From Sabulitectum sp964571965 (GTDB lineage Bacteria > Fermentibacterota > Fermentibacteria > Fermentibacterales > JCC-6): a stretch of 22,812 nt of DNA. Positions 1 through 7,620 of this stretch are shown here, piece after piece. The DNA lies in the NCBI GenBank assembly GCA_964571965.1, contig CAZNFQ010000031.1, positions 1 to 22,812 on the forward strand, written 5' to 3'. Within the stretch, counting starts at the first letter, position 1. Every line of letters begins with the position of its first letter. The position numbers and the translations under genes were made by a program. The notes beneath the pieces are model-generated. The model was not told the origin of the DNA and searched no databases. It worked only from the letters and a program-made list of their open reading frames with translations.

Positions 1-2
1 TC

Positions 3-236
3 CTGGCCGAGGGGTGGAAGAAGTACGTGGCAAGATCTTTCTGGACAAAGGCGGTTTTTGCCCTTCTTGCGTTTTTCTCACTGTATTTCAATTTCCTCGG
101 AGCAAGGCTCTATCCCCAGGAGAACGGTTTCAATACCTTTCCTGACAACATCGATTACCACCCGGAAAGACTCTGGGATATCTCTGATACCGAGCTTGTG
201 AGGCTGCACAGATATTTCATTGATCAGAGGTTCTGA
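3..236 (+). CDS. C-terminal fragment of a membrane protein, possibly a glycosyltransferase (5' end outside window)
   Basis: The frame is open from the first bases of the window, so the true start lies upstream and only about 77 C-terminal residues are visible. They hold one hydrophobic segment (AVFALLAFFSLYFNFLGA) preceded by basic residues, then a polar tail ending in TGA at 234-236. The tail, with a P-x-N-I-D-x-H-P-E-R-L-W-D pattern, resembles the C-terminal ends of multi-span membrane proteins related to PMT/ArnT-type (GT39-like) glycosyltransferases. That resemblance is from memory and weak. A GTG at 27 could be read as a start, but no Shine-Dalgarno precedes it and coding continues upstream. 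A terminator hairpin begins four bases after the stop. Confidence 0.5.
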   Translation: MAEGWKKYVARSFWTKAVFALLAFFSLYFNFLGARLYPQENGFNTFPDNIDYHPERLWDISDTELVRLHRYFIDQRF

Positions 237-239
237 AGA

Positions 240-265
240 GGGGCGAAGCCAGAAAGCTTCGCCCC
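240..265. terminator. Terminator-like hairpin between convergent genes
   Basis: Arms GGGGCGAAGC (240-249) and GCTTCGCCCC (256-265) pair perfectly around a six-base loop. The hairpin lies between the stop of the upstream membrane-protein gene and the stop of the convergent transporter gene. It is followed on the plus strand by a short pyrimidine-rich stretch (CCTGTTATTT), so it probably serves both directions. Confidence 0.75.
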
Positions 266-272
266 CTGTTAT

Positions 273-1970
273 TTACTCCGGGAAATTTCCTCTGGGTTTC
301 GAGTCCGCAAGGATGTCTCCCACAATGGGCAGCAGAATTATGAGAAGCCAGCCGAAAATGAATTCCTGGCTTCGCAGGCCGAAGGATCCATAAGGAACCG
401 CCCTTGAACTGATCTCATCGAAGAGCATCCAGATAATTCCCATTGGTATGAGCCACCTGATGCAGATGTTCCACCACCGGCCCAGGCGGAAGGCTGAATT
501 CCTCGAAATGTACTTTCTCTGGTTTTCCGCTCCTATGGACCAGCCTATCATCAACGTTTCCACAAGTACCACCAGGGTAAGACCGAAGCTGTTCATGAAG
601 TGATCCGCAATGTCCAGAATGTAGAGCCCTGCTCCCGTGAGCATGGGAAGCCCCAGAAGAAATGAGAGTCCTCCAACCGTGAGGTTGGCCTTTCTGTGAG
701 AGGTGTTCCACTTGTCTTTCACTGCGGAAGTTGCGGCTTCGAGGAGGCTGAAAGCCGAGTCAACCGCAAGGGTAAGGAGCATCAGGAAAAAAAGAACGCC
801 GAATATCCTTGCCCCCGGAAGATTTCCTATGATGTGCGGGTAAGCCACAAAGGCAAGGCCGGGACCGGCCTGGGCAACCTCCGTTATGTGAACGCCCATT
901 TTGGTGGCCTGGTATCCCAGGGCGGAGAAAACCGCAAGACCGCCGCAGAATGCGGTGAGTGCGTCTGCCACTCCTATGAGTATGGCATAACCGGCCAGGT
1001 TCGTTTTTTTAGGAAGGAAGCTTCCGTAGGCTATCATTATTGCGAAGCCGACGCTGAGGCTGAAGAAAACCTGTGAGATGGCGGCAAGCCAGATATCCGC
1101 GGATAGAAGCCTGCTCCACACAGGTGTCAGGTAGAATGATATTCCGGCTTCCGCTCCTGGAAGGGTAAGCCCCCTTATTATGAAAAGAATAAGAAGCCCC
1201 CAGGGAATGAATACTGTGTAGTAGACCACTTTGCTTACGGTTTTGGTGCCCTTCCACACCGAAGCCACGATCCACACCCAGGAAATGACGAAACCGATGA
1301 GAAGTGGCCAGCGGAATGTGCCGATGTCCCAGGGCTCGCTGGTGAGTCCCAGAAAGTCGTTGTAGAAAAAGTCTGCCGGGGAAGCCATGAAGGTGTCGGC
1401 GTTTGCCAGGGAGGACATGGCATAGAGATGCCCCTGCCAGGCAACAAGGAAAGTGCCGCTTTCTTCGATGATGCTTCGGGTTCCGTCCACCGGATCGGTG
1501 AACTCCTGCCCTATGAGCCTGGAAGGGACAGGGGTGAGGACTTCCATGTCATTCATCCGGGATGGTTCTATGGAGAGCTCAACGTTGGCATATTCACCGC
1601 GATCCTGCTGCCAGCCCAGAGTGGCGGCCTCCCAGGTGTAATTGACACTCCATGACATGATTATGGCGTAGTAGGTTACAATGATGAACCCGACGCCCAC
1701 GGCGAACCAGCCGAACCACTGCATTTTTGGTCTGAGGACCGCAAAGGCCCCGGGGGCGGACTGCCTGGTTTTATGGCCCATGCTGAACTCAAGCATAAGC
1801 AGGGGAATTCCCGCGATGAAAAGACAGATGAAGTAAGCTACCAGGAAAGCTCCTCCACCGTTCTGGAAGGTTATGTAGGGAAACCTCCAGATGTTCCCGA
1901 GACCGATGGCGGAACCGATAGCCGCCAGAACGAAGGCCGTTTTGCTGTTCCACATTTCCCGTGAAGCCAC
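273..1970 (-). CDS. Sodium-dependent transporter of the neurotransmitter:sodium symporter (NSS/SNF, LeuT-like) family
   Basis: This 565-residue inner-membrane protein should import an amino acid or similar small solute with sodium. The N-terminus carries the NSS signature: a TM1 motif with I-G-L-G-N-I-W-R-F-P at about residues 22-31, then N-G-G-G-A-F. In LeuT the matching TM1 region binds sodium and substrate. About twelve hydrophobic segments follow. The loop after TM3 is long and polar (about residues 92-215), larger than in LeuT. The start is GTG at 1970, with GGAGG (complement of 1978-1982) seven bases upstream; an internal ATG five codons later is the alternative. The gene ends with TAA and is divergent from the secreted-protein genes. 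The substrate cannot be told from sequence. Confidence 0.93.
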   Translation of the reverse strand: MASREMWNSKTAFVLAAIGSAIGLGNIWRFPYITFQNGGGAFLVAYFICLFIAGIPLLMLEFSMGHKTRQSAPGAFAVLRPKMQWFGWFAVGVGFIIVTYYAIIMSWSVNYTWEAATLGWQQDRGEYANVELSIEPSRMNDMEVLTPVPSRLIGQEFTDPVDGTRSIIEESGTFLVAWQGHLYAMSSLANADTFMASPADFFYNDFLGLTSEPWDIGTFRWPLLIGFVISWVWIVASVWKGTKTVSKVVYYTVFIPWGLLILFIIRGLTLPGAEAGISFYLTPVWSRLLSADIWLAAISQVFFSLSVGFAIMIAYGSFLPKKTNLAGYAILIGVADALTAFCGGLAVFSALGYQATKMGVHITEVAQAGPGLAFVAYPHIIGNLPGARIFGVLFFLMLLTLAVDSAFSLLEAATSAVKDKWNTSHRKANLTVGGLSFLLGLPMLTGAGLYILDIADHFMNSFGLTLVVLVETLMIGWSIGAENQRKYISRNSAFRLGRWWNICIRWLIPMGIIWMLFDEISSRAVPYGSFGLRSQEFIFGWLLIILLPIVGDILADSKPRGNFPE

Positions 1971-2004
1971 TGTACCCCCTCCTCACTGTTTGAACTGACG
2001 CTTC

Positions 2005-2034
2005 AAATTAGTTTCATTTGATCCGTGGAGTCAA
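2005..2034 (-). promoter_or_regulatory. Possible sigma-70-type promoter for the NSS transporter
   Basis: On the minus strand there is a TTGACT -35 hexamer (complement of 2029-2034), an 18-base spacer and a TAATTT -10-like hexamer (complement of 2005-2010), about 35 bases before the GTG start. The -10 match is only fair. Confidence 0.4.
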
Positions 2035-2053
2035 GAGGATGGGAAAATCAACA

Positions 2054-2082
2054 TTGACTCGAGGCACGATGTCGGATATAAA
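2054..2082 (+). promoter_or_regulatory. Sigma-70-type promoter for the UGA-containing secreted-protein genes
   Basis: TTGACT (2054-2059), a 17-base spacer and TATAAA (2077-2082) match the consensus in both sequence and spacing. The expected transcript start is near 2089, leaving a leader of about 70 bases before the ATG at 2159. The leader is AT-rich; I see no clear riboswitch in it. Confidence 0.7.
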
Positions 2083-2158
2083 TAATTGGAATAAAATTGT
2101 TGTAGGGTGTGAGACTGAATTTTGTAAAAAATTTTCAAAACATTGAAGGGAAGAGGGA

Positions 2159-4381
2159 ATGCTCACTCAACTTCTTGTATTCATGGCTCTTGCAGGTTAC
2201 GGTCCCTGGGTGTCCACGGGTCCGGAGGGCGGTGATCTGGATGCACCGGTGCAGTCGCCTGTGAATGCCCAGGAACTTTGGGCCCTTTCCGGCTACAATC
2301 CCACACAGGTGGTTCATTCAACCGACGGCGGAGAGACGTGGGAGGCTGTCTCCTCGTTCACCGGAAGCACGGTTTATGACATGGTTATTTGCCCCGACGG
2401 GCGCCTTGTAGCTGCGGGAAGCAGCAGAACATGGACATCCACCGATGGAGGCCTCACCTGGAGCACCAACTACAGCACGAACACCATGTTCTACGACCTC
2501 GCGGCTCATCCCACGAATTCAAGTGAAGTTTTCGGCTCAGGGTATGCCTATGACGGCAGCTGGAAGCTTGCTTTCATGCACTCCACCGACGGCGGTAATA
2601 CCTTTTCAGTGAGTTTCATTCCCCTGGGAGGAAGCTATACGCAAAGCTACGGAAGATCCATCGCCGTTTCCAAGAGCGATCCCTCGATTATTCTTCTGGG
2701 GGGATACGGATATTCTTCCACCGACGCAACCTACGATCCCTTTGTATTCCGTTCCACCGACGGAGGTAGCAGTTTTGTGGACGTGACCCCTGCCGCCGCT
2801 TCTTCCCAGTACTACTTCTACGGTGTGGGAATTCATCCCTCGAACCCTGACATAATGCTTGCAGGTTCCCTGTACAGCATGTACCGTTCCACCGATGGCG
2901 GGGCCAGCTGGACAGTAGCAGCCCCCAGTCAGACGTACAATTATGGAATAGCCTTCAGCGATGCTGATCCTGATCTGGTGGTAGCAGCCGGAATTAACAG
3001 GATCTACCGCTCCACCGATGCCGGTATCAGCTGGTCATACGTCTATTCCCCCTTCACCGGCGCATCCGGGATCCAGTGGATGGTTCCCGACTGGAACGAC
3101 GCTGACAACGTGTTTACATCATCCTCCAACGGCTTCTACATGTCTTCTGACGCTGGCGTTAACTGGGTCTTGAGCAACGACGGACTGATCGTGGGGAAAG
3201 TACTGGCCATGGAGGAGTCCCAGGGCTACATCTTCATGAACATGCAGGATATGGGGCTTTTCAGAACACCGGCTTCAGGGGCCGTGAACTGGGAGGAGGT
3301 GTCCACCCCGCTGTCCTGCGGTGACTTCTGCGACATATGCGCAGACGGTTCCGGTACACTTCTTGCCCTTGAAGGGAGCGGTTGAGGCAACTCCGAGCTC
3401 TACAGGAGCACAGACGGAGGTTCCGTCTGGACATTGGCAGACAGTTACTACGGAGACGGTTACGGTATGGTATACGCAGGGGGCTCCACCTTCTGGAGCT
3501 GCGGATATAAATACACTTCGCCCAATTACATGGCAGTGGCCTCGCAGTCAGTGGACGGAGGCGCAACATGGACCAGGCATACTCTCTATTCCGGAACTCA
3601 GTACGGATACGTGAGAGCAATTGCTGTTGACCCCGTGAACGCAGACAAGGTGTACTGCCTTGGATACCAGAACGGATCATATGCACTTTTCTCCACCATG
3701 AACGGAGGTTCCAGCTGGACTACCTCGACGATCACCGGTTACACCGGAACACCCTACGGACTCATGGTTGATCCCTCAGACCCTGAGCACCTGGCTGCGG
3801 CCTCCTCCAGCGGTCTGTATCACTCCACCGACGGCGGAATGGTCTGGAGCAAGGTTACATCGGGATTCAGCACTGCTTTGGACCTTTACCAGTCCGAAAT
3901 GCTTGGAGGGCTCTGCATCTCTACCAGCGCGGGAATCTGGATATGGGAGAACTGGTCGGACACACCCGTTTACTTCGGTGAAGACCCGGGAATTCCACAG
4001 GTGAAGACGGTTCTGGAAACACCTGGAGAATATCTCTTCGCGGGAACACAGGGGGCCGCGGTATGGAGTTCCTACTGCGGAGTCGGCGTTGAAGATGGGT
4101 CATACGGCGGTGTGGCGCATTCTCTGCCTGTGTCCATCAGTCCCAACCCGGCATCCGGGGGCCTTGCTACTGTTTCCTTTACCCTGCCTTCGGCGGGAGA
4201 CGCACGGATAGAGGTGTATGACATAACAGGCAGAATGGTGAGGACCCTGGGCTCGGGAGAAATGGTAAGCGGTATCCATCAGCTTGACCTTCAGACCGAC
4301 GAGTTCGTGCCCGGTGTTTATTTTGCCGTTGTGCGCTTCGGTGACAGCATCCGTTCGGGAAGGTTCGTCATAGCGGAATAG
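2159..4381 (+). CDS. Secreted BNR/Asp-box beta-propeller protein with an in-frame UGA at codon 409 (candidate selenoprotein)
   Basis: Read through the TGA at 3383-3385, this is one gene of 740 codons ending in TAG. Residues 1-12 form a short hydrophobic signal-like segment. Most of the protein is a series of Asp-box repeats (S-T-D-G-G-x-x-W) typical of sortilin/BNR beta-propellers. The last 85 residues or so (656-740) are a FlgD/Por-type C-terminal domain (V-Y-D-I-T-G-R...G-V-Y-F) of the kind used for surface export or sorting. The frame and the repeat series continue directly after the TGA, with an Asp box about eight residues later, so this is not two genes. No second start with a Shine-Dalgarno lies after the TGA. 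A GG-loop hairpin follows at 3411-3429. Selenocysteine is the leading reading. Other suppression, a nonsense mutation or a sequencing error remain possible. The biological role is unknown. Confidence 0.8.
2318..3847 (+). repeat. Intragenic Asp-box (BNR) repeats, at least 11 copies
   Basis: Copies of the S-T-D-G-G-x-x-W/F motif recur from TCA-ACC-GAC at 2318 to the copy ending at 3847, spaced roughly 35-90 codons apart. Before the TGA nearly all are encoded TCC-ACC-GAY (first copy TCA-ACC-GAC). The copy just after the TGA (3405-3428) instead uses AGC-ACA-GAC-GGA-GGT-TCC-GTC-TGG, and those codon choices create a perfect hairpin. Later copies include diverged forms (S-V-D-G-G, N-G-G-S-S-W). Confidence 0.85.
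3411..3429 (+). promoter_or_regulatory. Candidate bacterial SECIS hairpin for the UGA at 3383
   Basis: Arms CAGACGGA (3411-3418) and TCCGTCTG (3422-3429) form a perfect 8-bp stem with loop GGT. The loop starts 33 nt after the UGA. The bacterial SECIS model, as I recall it, asks for an apical loop 16-37 nt from the UGA with a G in the first two loop bases, and this hairpin fits. It lies in coding sequence for an Asp box, so part of the pairing could be incidental. Confidence 0.5.
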
Positions 4382-4410
4382 GTATTGTTTCAAGAAACCT
4401 TGTGGGCAGT

Positions 4411-4448
4411 GGGGAAACGGCTTATAAATCATCAGCAGTCGTTTCCCC
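4411..4448 (+). repeat. Inverted repeat between the two UGA-containing genes
   Basis: GGGGAAACG (4411-4419) and CGTTTCCCC (4440-4448) are perfect 9-base arms separated by 20 bases. No T-run follows, so it does not look like an intrinsic terminator. It sits ten bases before the Shine-Dalgarno of the next gene. It could be an RNA structure that affects translation or mRNA stability, or an operator. Confidence 0.55.
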
Positions 4449-4459
4449 GCTGAAGCTAT

Positions 4460-4464
4460 GGAGG
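4460..4464 (+). promoter_or_regulatory. Shine-Dalgarno that decides the TTG start at 4470
   Basis: GGAGG at 4460-4464 lies five bases before TTG at 4470. The ATG at 4458 overlaps this site and has no Shine-Dalgarno of its own. Starting at the TTG also gives a classic signal peptide beginning MKTLAV. Confidence 0.7.
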
Positions 4465-4469
4465 TTGTG

Positions 4470-5456
4470 TTGAAAACCCTTGCTGTTATTCTGATGTTCT
4501 CCGGTCTCTCAATGGCGGCCAATGTGTGCATCTATAACTACGATCAGGTCGACCTGATCTACGACCCTGTGGTCGGTGACTCCGTTGACACCGGTTACTG
4601 GGTGGAACAGACCCTGCTCGCCCTGGGTGACACCGTTGATTCCGGGACAGCTCTTCCCGCTGATCTCAGTTCCTATGATGCGGTCTTCATGATGATGGGC
4701 ATGTACACCTGTTGAGGCGACAACAACACAATCGCACCGGCGGTGCGGACGCAGCTTGTCAGTTACCTTGAAGCAGGCGGTTCAGTTTACTTCGAGGGAA
4801 ATGACATCGGCTACAGTAACAGAACCTATGAAATCTGGCCCTATACCGGCCTCAATTACGTTGGAGACGGCTCATCCGCCTCCACCGGAAACGTTCAGGG
4901 CATAACCGGTTCCCTTATGTGTTCAGGAATGGAATTCGGCTATCCCTACAAGTCTGAAGCCGACGGATATGTGGACTACTTCTCTCCGAATGGCGGAGCA
5001 ATGGTGTTCACAAGTCAGGATGATCTGGGAAGGGTCGGCTGTTATTCGGGACCGTCCAATAACTACAGAACCATTACTTCATCTGTGTTCTTCAGCGTTT
5101 TCCAGGAGAACGCTACCACAAAACAGGAACTCATGGCTGCCTACATGGAATTCCTCACAGGGGGTACCGGAAGCGCAGGGGATCCTGCGGCACAGATCAA
5201 CCCGGTTACGGCATCGGTGGCCAGTCCATCCACCGGAATGATCTCCCTCTGCATCAGTCTTCCCCGGGAAGCCCGGTGCAGCCTTGGTGTGTATGACGTA
5301 TCCGGCAGAAAAGTGGGAACAATGGTGGATGCCGCCGTATCAGCAGGTAACCACACCTTTGCCGTTTCAGGCAGCGGGCTTGTCCCCGGCACCTATTTCG
5401 TCTGCGGAAAAGCAGGGGAACTGACCGTTTCCGAAAGAACCGTTCTTCTAAGGTAA
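4470..5456 (+). CDS. Secreted protein with an in-frame UGA at codon 82 (Cys-UGA-Gly) and a C-terminal sorting-like domain
   Basis: Read through the TGA at 4713-4715, this is a 328-residue protein ending in TAA. It starts with a signal peptide (MKTLAVILMFSGLSMA, cut near residue 16). A globular domain follows, with S-Y-D-A-V-F-M-M-M-G-M-Y before the TGA and Y-L-E-A-G-G-S-V-Y-F-E-G-N-D after it. This pattern resembles secreted glutamine-amidotransferase-like or flavodoxin-like domains seen beside sorting domains. The TGA falls in the loop after the second strand, inside that domain, so the upstream piece alone would be a useless 81-residue stub. The last 88 residues or so are a FlgD/Por-type domain (V-Y-D-V-S-G-R...P-G-T-Y-F). 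If UGA is selenocysteine, residues 80-83 read T-C-Sec-G, recalling the G-C-Sec-G redox motif of animal thioredoxin reductase. Catalytic function is not known. It is probably co-transcribed with the preceding gene. Confidence 0.78.
4733..4747 (+). promoter_or_regulatory. Candidate bacterial SECIS hairpin for the UGA at 4713
   Basis: CGCACC (4733-4738) and GGTGCG (4742-4747) form a perfect 6-bp stem with loop GGC, extendable by one T-G wobble. The loop begins 23 nt after the UGA. GACAA (4719-4723) can pair with TTGTC (4756-4760) as a lower helix. The stem codons (CCG, GCG, GTG, CGG) are ones the neighbouring genes seem to use sparingly, consistent with selection on RNA structure. That impression is not a computed codon statistic. 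Confidence 0.5.
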
Positions 5457-5469
5457 CTGGAAATGATGG

Positions 5470-5489
5470 GGGCGCCTGTGACGGCGCCC
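5470..5489. terminator. Terminator-like hairpin between convergent genes
   Basis: GGGCGCC (5470-5476) and GGCGCCC (5483-5489) flank a six-base loop, followed by TTTAT on the plus strand. It ends the UGA-gene transcript. It directly abuts the TAA of the convergent patatin gene and may serve that gene too. Confidence 0.7.
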
Positions 5490-5490
5490 T

Positions 5491-7620
5491 TTATCTTCCA
5501 GGTCCGAATGAGTAATCGCTTCCGTAGGCGAATGTCCATCTTGTTTCACCTTCGTTGTTCCAGCCGGGTCCAAGACTGGCGGTACCGCCGGGAATGTTCA
5601 CAGCGGCACATAATCCCGCTCCCCAGCTCAGTTCACCGTCATCATAACTGGAGAACGTATCGAAATCATAGGTACCGGCGGCCTCAAGTTCAAGGAACAT
5701 TGGGCCTAACGTCCTTCGGGAGAGAGAAAAACCGGCGGCGGCCCTTTCCCTTGTGGGAAGGGAATTCCATCTGTAGCCCGGTATTCCCCTGGAGGCTGTG
5801 AGCCTGGATTCCTGCCAGCTGTAGTTGTCGCCCCACAGGAGGTTTCCCCAGGTGTACAATCCCCCTTGAAATCCGTTAAGGAGATGGCTTCTTCTTGCCA
5901 CGTCCCAGTTCAGTGTGTAGTGTGTGTGTTCCCTGGCAGGTGACCATTCGGCCTGCATGAAGAATCTGGTGCCGGGGGCTGCTGCGGTGGGATCCGTTCT
6001 GGTATCCGTGAGAAAGGAAACGGCCAGGGCAGGGAATGATTCCGTGGTACCGGTGCCGGAATAGCTTCTTCCCCTGACACCCGTGGACAGCTCCATCATT
6101 CCGAACCATGAAAAGGGACGGCCGAAGTTCAGCGAGGCAGAATGATCCGTCCAGGTTCTCAGATAGTTTCCGCCTGCTCCATCCGGCTCCCAGCCCTTTA
6201 TCTGGCTTATGCTGCCGGAGACGCTCATGTACCTGTCCCGGTCCCTGGTGTTGGTGAAGCTCGTTAACTCGGCAAAGGCGTAACCGTTGCCCCCTCCTGT
6301 GTTCACTATGGATCGTATTCCCCTGTTGAAGGTGTTGTTGTGTTCCACGGTGATCCTTGCGTCCAGTCCGAAATCGCTGTTGTAGGAAAGGCCCAGCCCC
6401 ACGCTTCCCGGATCTTTCTCCGTGAGCTCGAATGCCAGGTCCGCGTACCCCTGCTCTCCCGAGGGTCTCATGGAGAAGCGAACCATACTGAAAAGCCCGG
6501 ATGCGTATATGTTCTCTGCGGCTTCGATTGCGGAAGCTCCGTTCAGGGTGTCGCCGGAGGCAATGGTTATCCATCTGTCTATGGCAAGAACCGATACATT
6601 GTTGTTGCCTGCGAAAAGAACGTTCCTGAGCACGAAATCAGGAGGATGCCAGCCGGTTCTATCGTCTGCTCCCCTGGGCAGGTCGGGGTTTTCGGCGATC
6701 CATTCCATACCCTGACTGTATCCCCATTCAATAAGCGAATCGGTTTCTTCGAAACTCCAGACATGGGAATTCTTGAGATCAGGGGTGAAAAGCCAGCGGG
6801 GCTCTCTGTAGTAGCCCTCATTTACCCTGCTGGAAAGGGCAGAGAAGGTCATTCCCGTTACCGTGAACAGTGAAGGCGCCTGGGGGAACTCCACGGGATT
6901 TGCATTGCCCACGTTCACGGCCAGAACAGGGATGCCAGGCCAGACCTTTTCGGCCACGTCCACGGGCATGTTGTCGAACATGCCGCCGTCAACGAGCAGC
7001 AGTGAATCGTACTGCACCGGGGGGAATATCCCCGGTATGGCCATACTGGCAAGCTGGAACCTCCAGAGCTGCCCCTTGTCGAAAAACACCCTGTCCCGGC
7101 TTATAAGGTCCGACGCCACCACCCGCAGAGGAATTCGCAGAGAGTCGAAGGAGAAACCCTTCTGCACCTGTGCGGGACCTGTCATTCCCGATAAGAGGAA
7201 ACCCACCCTCATGTTTGTTACGGCGCTCTGGGGAAGGGAGGGGGTCAGTCCCCGAAGATCCAGGTTTATCAGATCCTGTCTTCCCCGGATTCGGTCAGGC
7301 AGGAAGGTGAGCCTGGCCTCGGGCTCGGAGCTGAACAGATGGTTCCAGTTCATTCCTGAACACAGACTGTCCAGCTGATCTGCCGAGTAGCCGCAGGCGT
7401 AAAGGCCCGCCATGAGTGCCCCCATGCTGGTTCCGGCTATTGCGGAGATCCTTACATCGTTTTCCTCCAGGGCCTTGAGAAACCCTATGTGGGCAAGACC
7501 CCTGGCCCCTCCGCCGGCAAGGACCAGTGCAACCCCCGAAGGAACCGTGGGAGGCGGAGACTTTGCCCCGGCGGAAGAAAGGAGAGCCGCTAAAAGAATC
7601 ATAAGGAGATACCTTTTCAT
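5491..7620 (-). CDS. Patatin-like phospholipase with POTRA-like segment and C-terminal outer-membrane barrel (PlpD/type Vd-like)
   Basis: This 709-residue protein begins with a signal peptide (MKRYLLMILLAALLSSAGA). A patatin domain follows: oxyanion-hole G-G-G-A-R-G at residues 36-41, nucleophile elbow G-T-S-M-G with Ser65, and dyad partner Asp211 in D-G-G. All catalytic elements are present. Residues about 327-403 look like one POTRA repeat. From about 405 on, aromatic-rich alternating strands resemble a BamA/Omp85-type barrel. Patatin plus POTRA plus barrel is the layout of PlpD-type secreted lipases, so it should display a phospholipase or lipid acyl hydrolase at the outer membrane. The ATG at 7620 overlaps the TGA of the upstream cupin gene (ATGA), implying translational coupling. 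A GTG at 7644 is in frame but would extend the signal peptide with MYHCGGGP. Confidence 0.9.
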   Translation of the reverse strand: MKRYLLMILLAALLSSAGAKSPPPTVPSGVALVLAGGGARGLAHIGFLKALEENDVRISAIAGTSMGALMAGLYACGYSADQLDSLCSGMNWNHLFSSEPEARLTFLPDRIRGRQDLINLDLRGLTPSLPQSAVTNMRVGFLLSGMTGPAQVQKGFSFDSLRIPLRVVASDLISRDRVFFDKGQLWRFQLASMAIPGIFPPVQYDSLLLVDGGMFDNMPVDVAEKVWPGIPVLAVNVGNANPVEFPQAPSLFTVTGMTFSALSSRVNEGYYREPRWLFTPDLKNSHVWSFEETDSLIEWGYSQGMEWIAENPDLPRGADDRTGWHPPDFVLRNVLFAGNNNVSVLAIDRWITIASGDTLNGASAIEAAENIYASGLFSMVRFSMRPSGEQGYADLAFELTEKDPGSVGLGLSYNSDFGLDARITVEHNNTFNRGIRSIVNTGGGNGYAFAELTSFTNTRDRDRYMSVSGSISQIKGWEPDGAGGNYLRTWTDHSASLNFGRPFSWFGMMELSTGVRGRSYSGTGTTESFPALAVSFLTDTRTDPTAAAPGTRFFMQAEWSPAREHTHYTLNWDVARRSHLLNGFQGGLYTWGNLLWGDNYSWQESRLTASRGIPGYRWNSLPTRERAAAGFSLSRRTLGPMFLELEAAGTYDFDTFSSYDDGELSWGAGLCAAVNIPGGTASLGPGWNNEGETRWTFAYGSDYSFGPGR

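Noticed and set aside
415..1655. Several long open frames opposite or out of frame with the NSS transporter
   Set aside because: Shadow frames: no Shine-Dalgarno, compositionally odd proteins, and no recognisable domains, while the transporter frame has clear homology.
3386..4381. Treating the part after the TGA at 3383 as a separate gene starting at ATG 3434
   Set aside because: Same frame as the upstream part, no Shine-Dalgarno, no signal peptide, and the Asp-box series runs across the gap.
4743..5456. A separate gene starting at GTG 4743
   Set aside because: Same frame as the upstream signal-peptide part. The start would lie in the middle of a globular domain, and the GTG is part of the hairpin stem.
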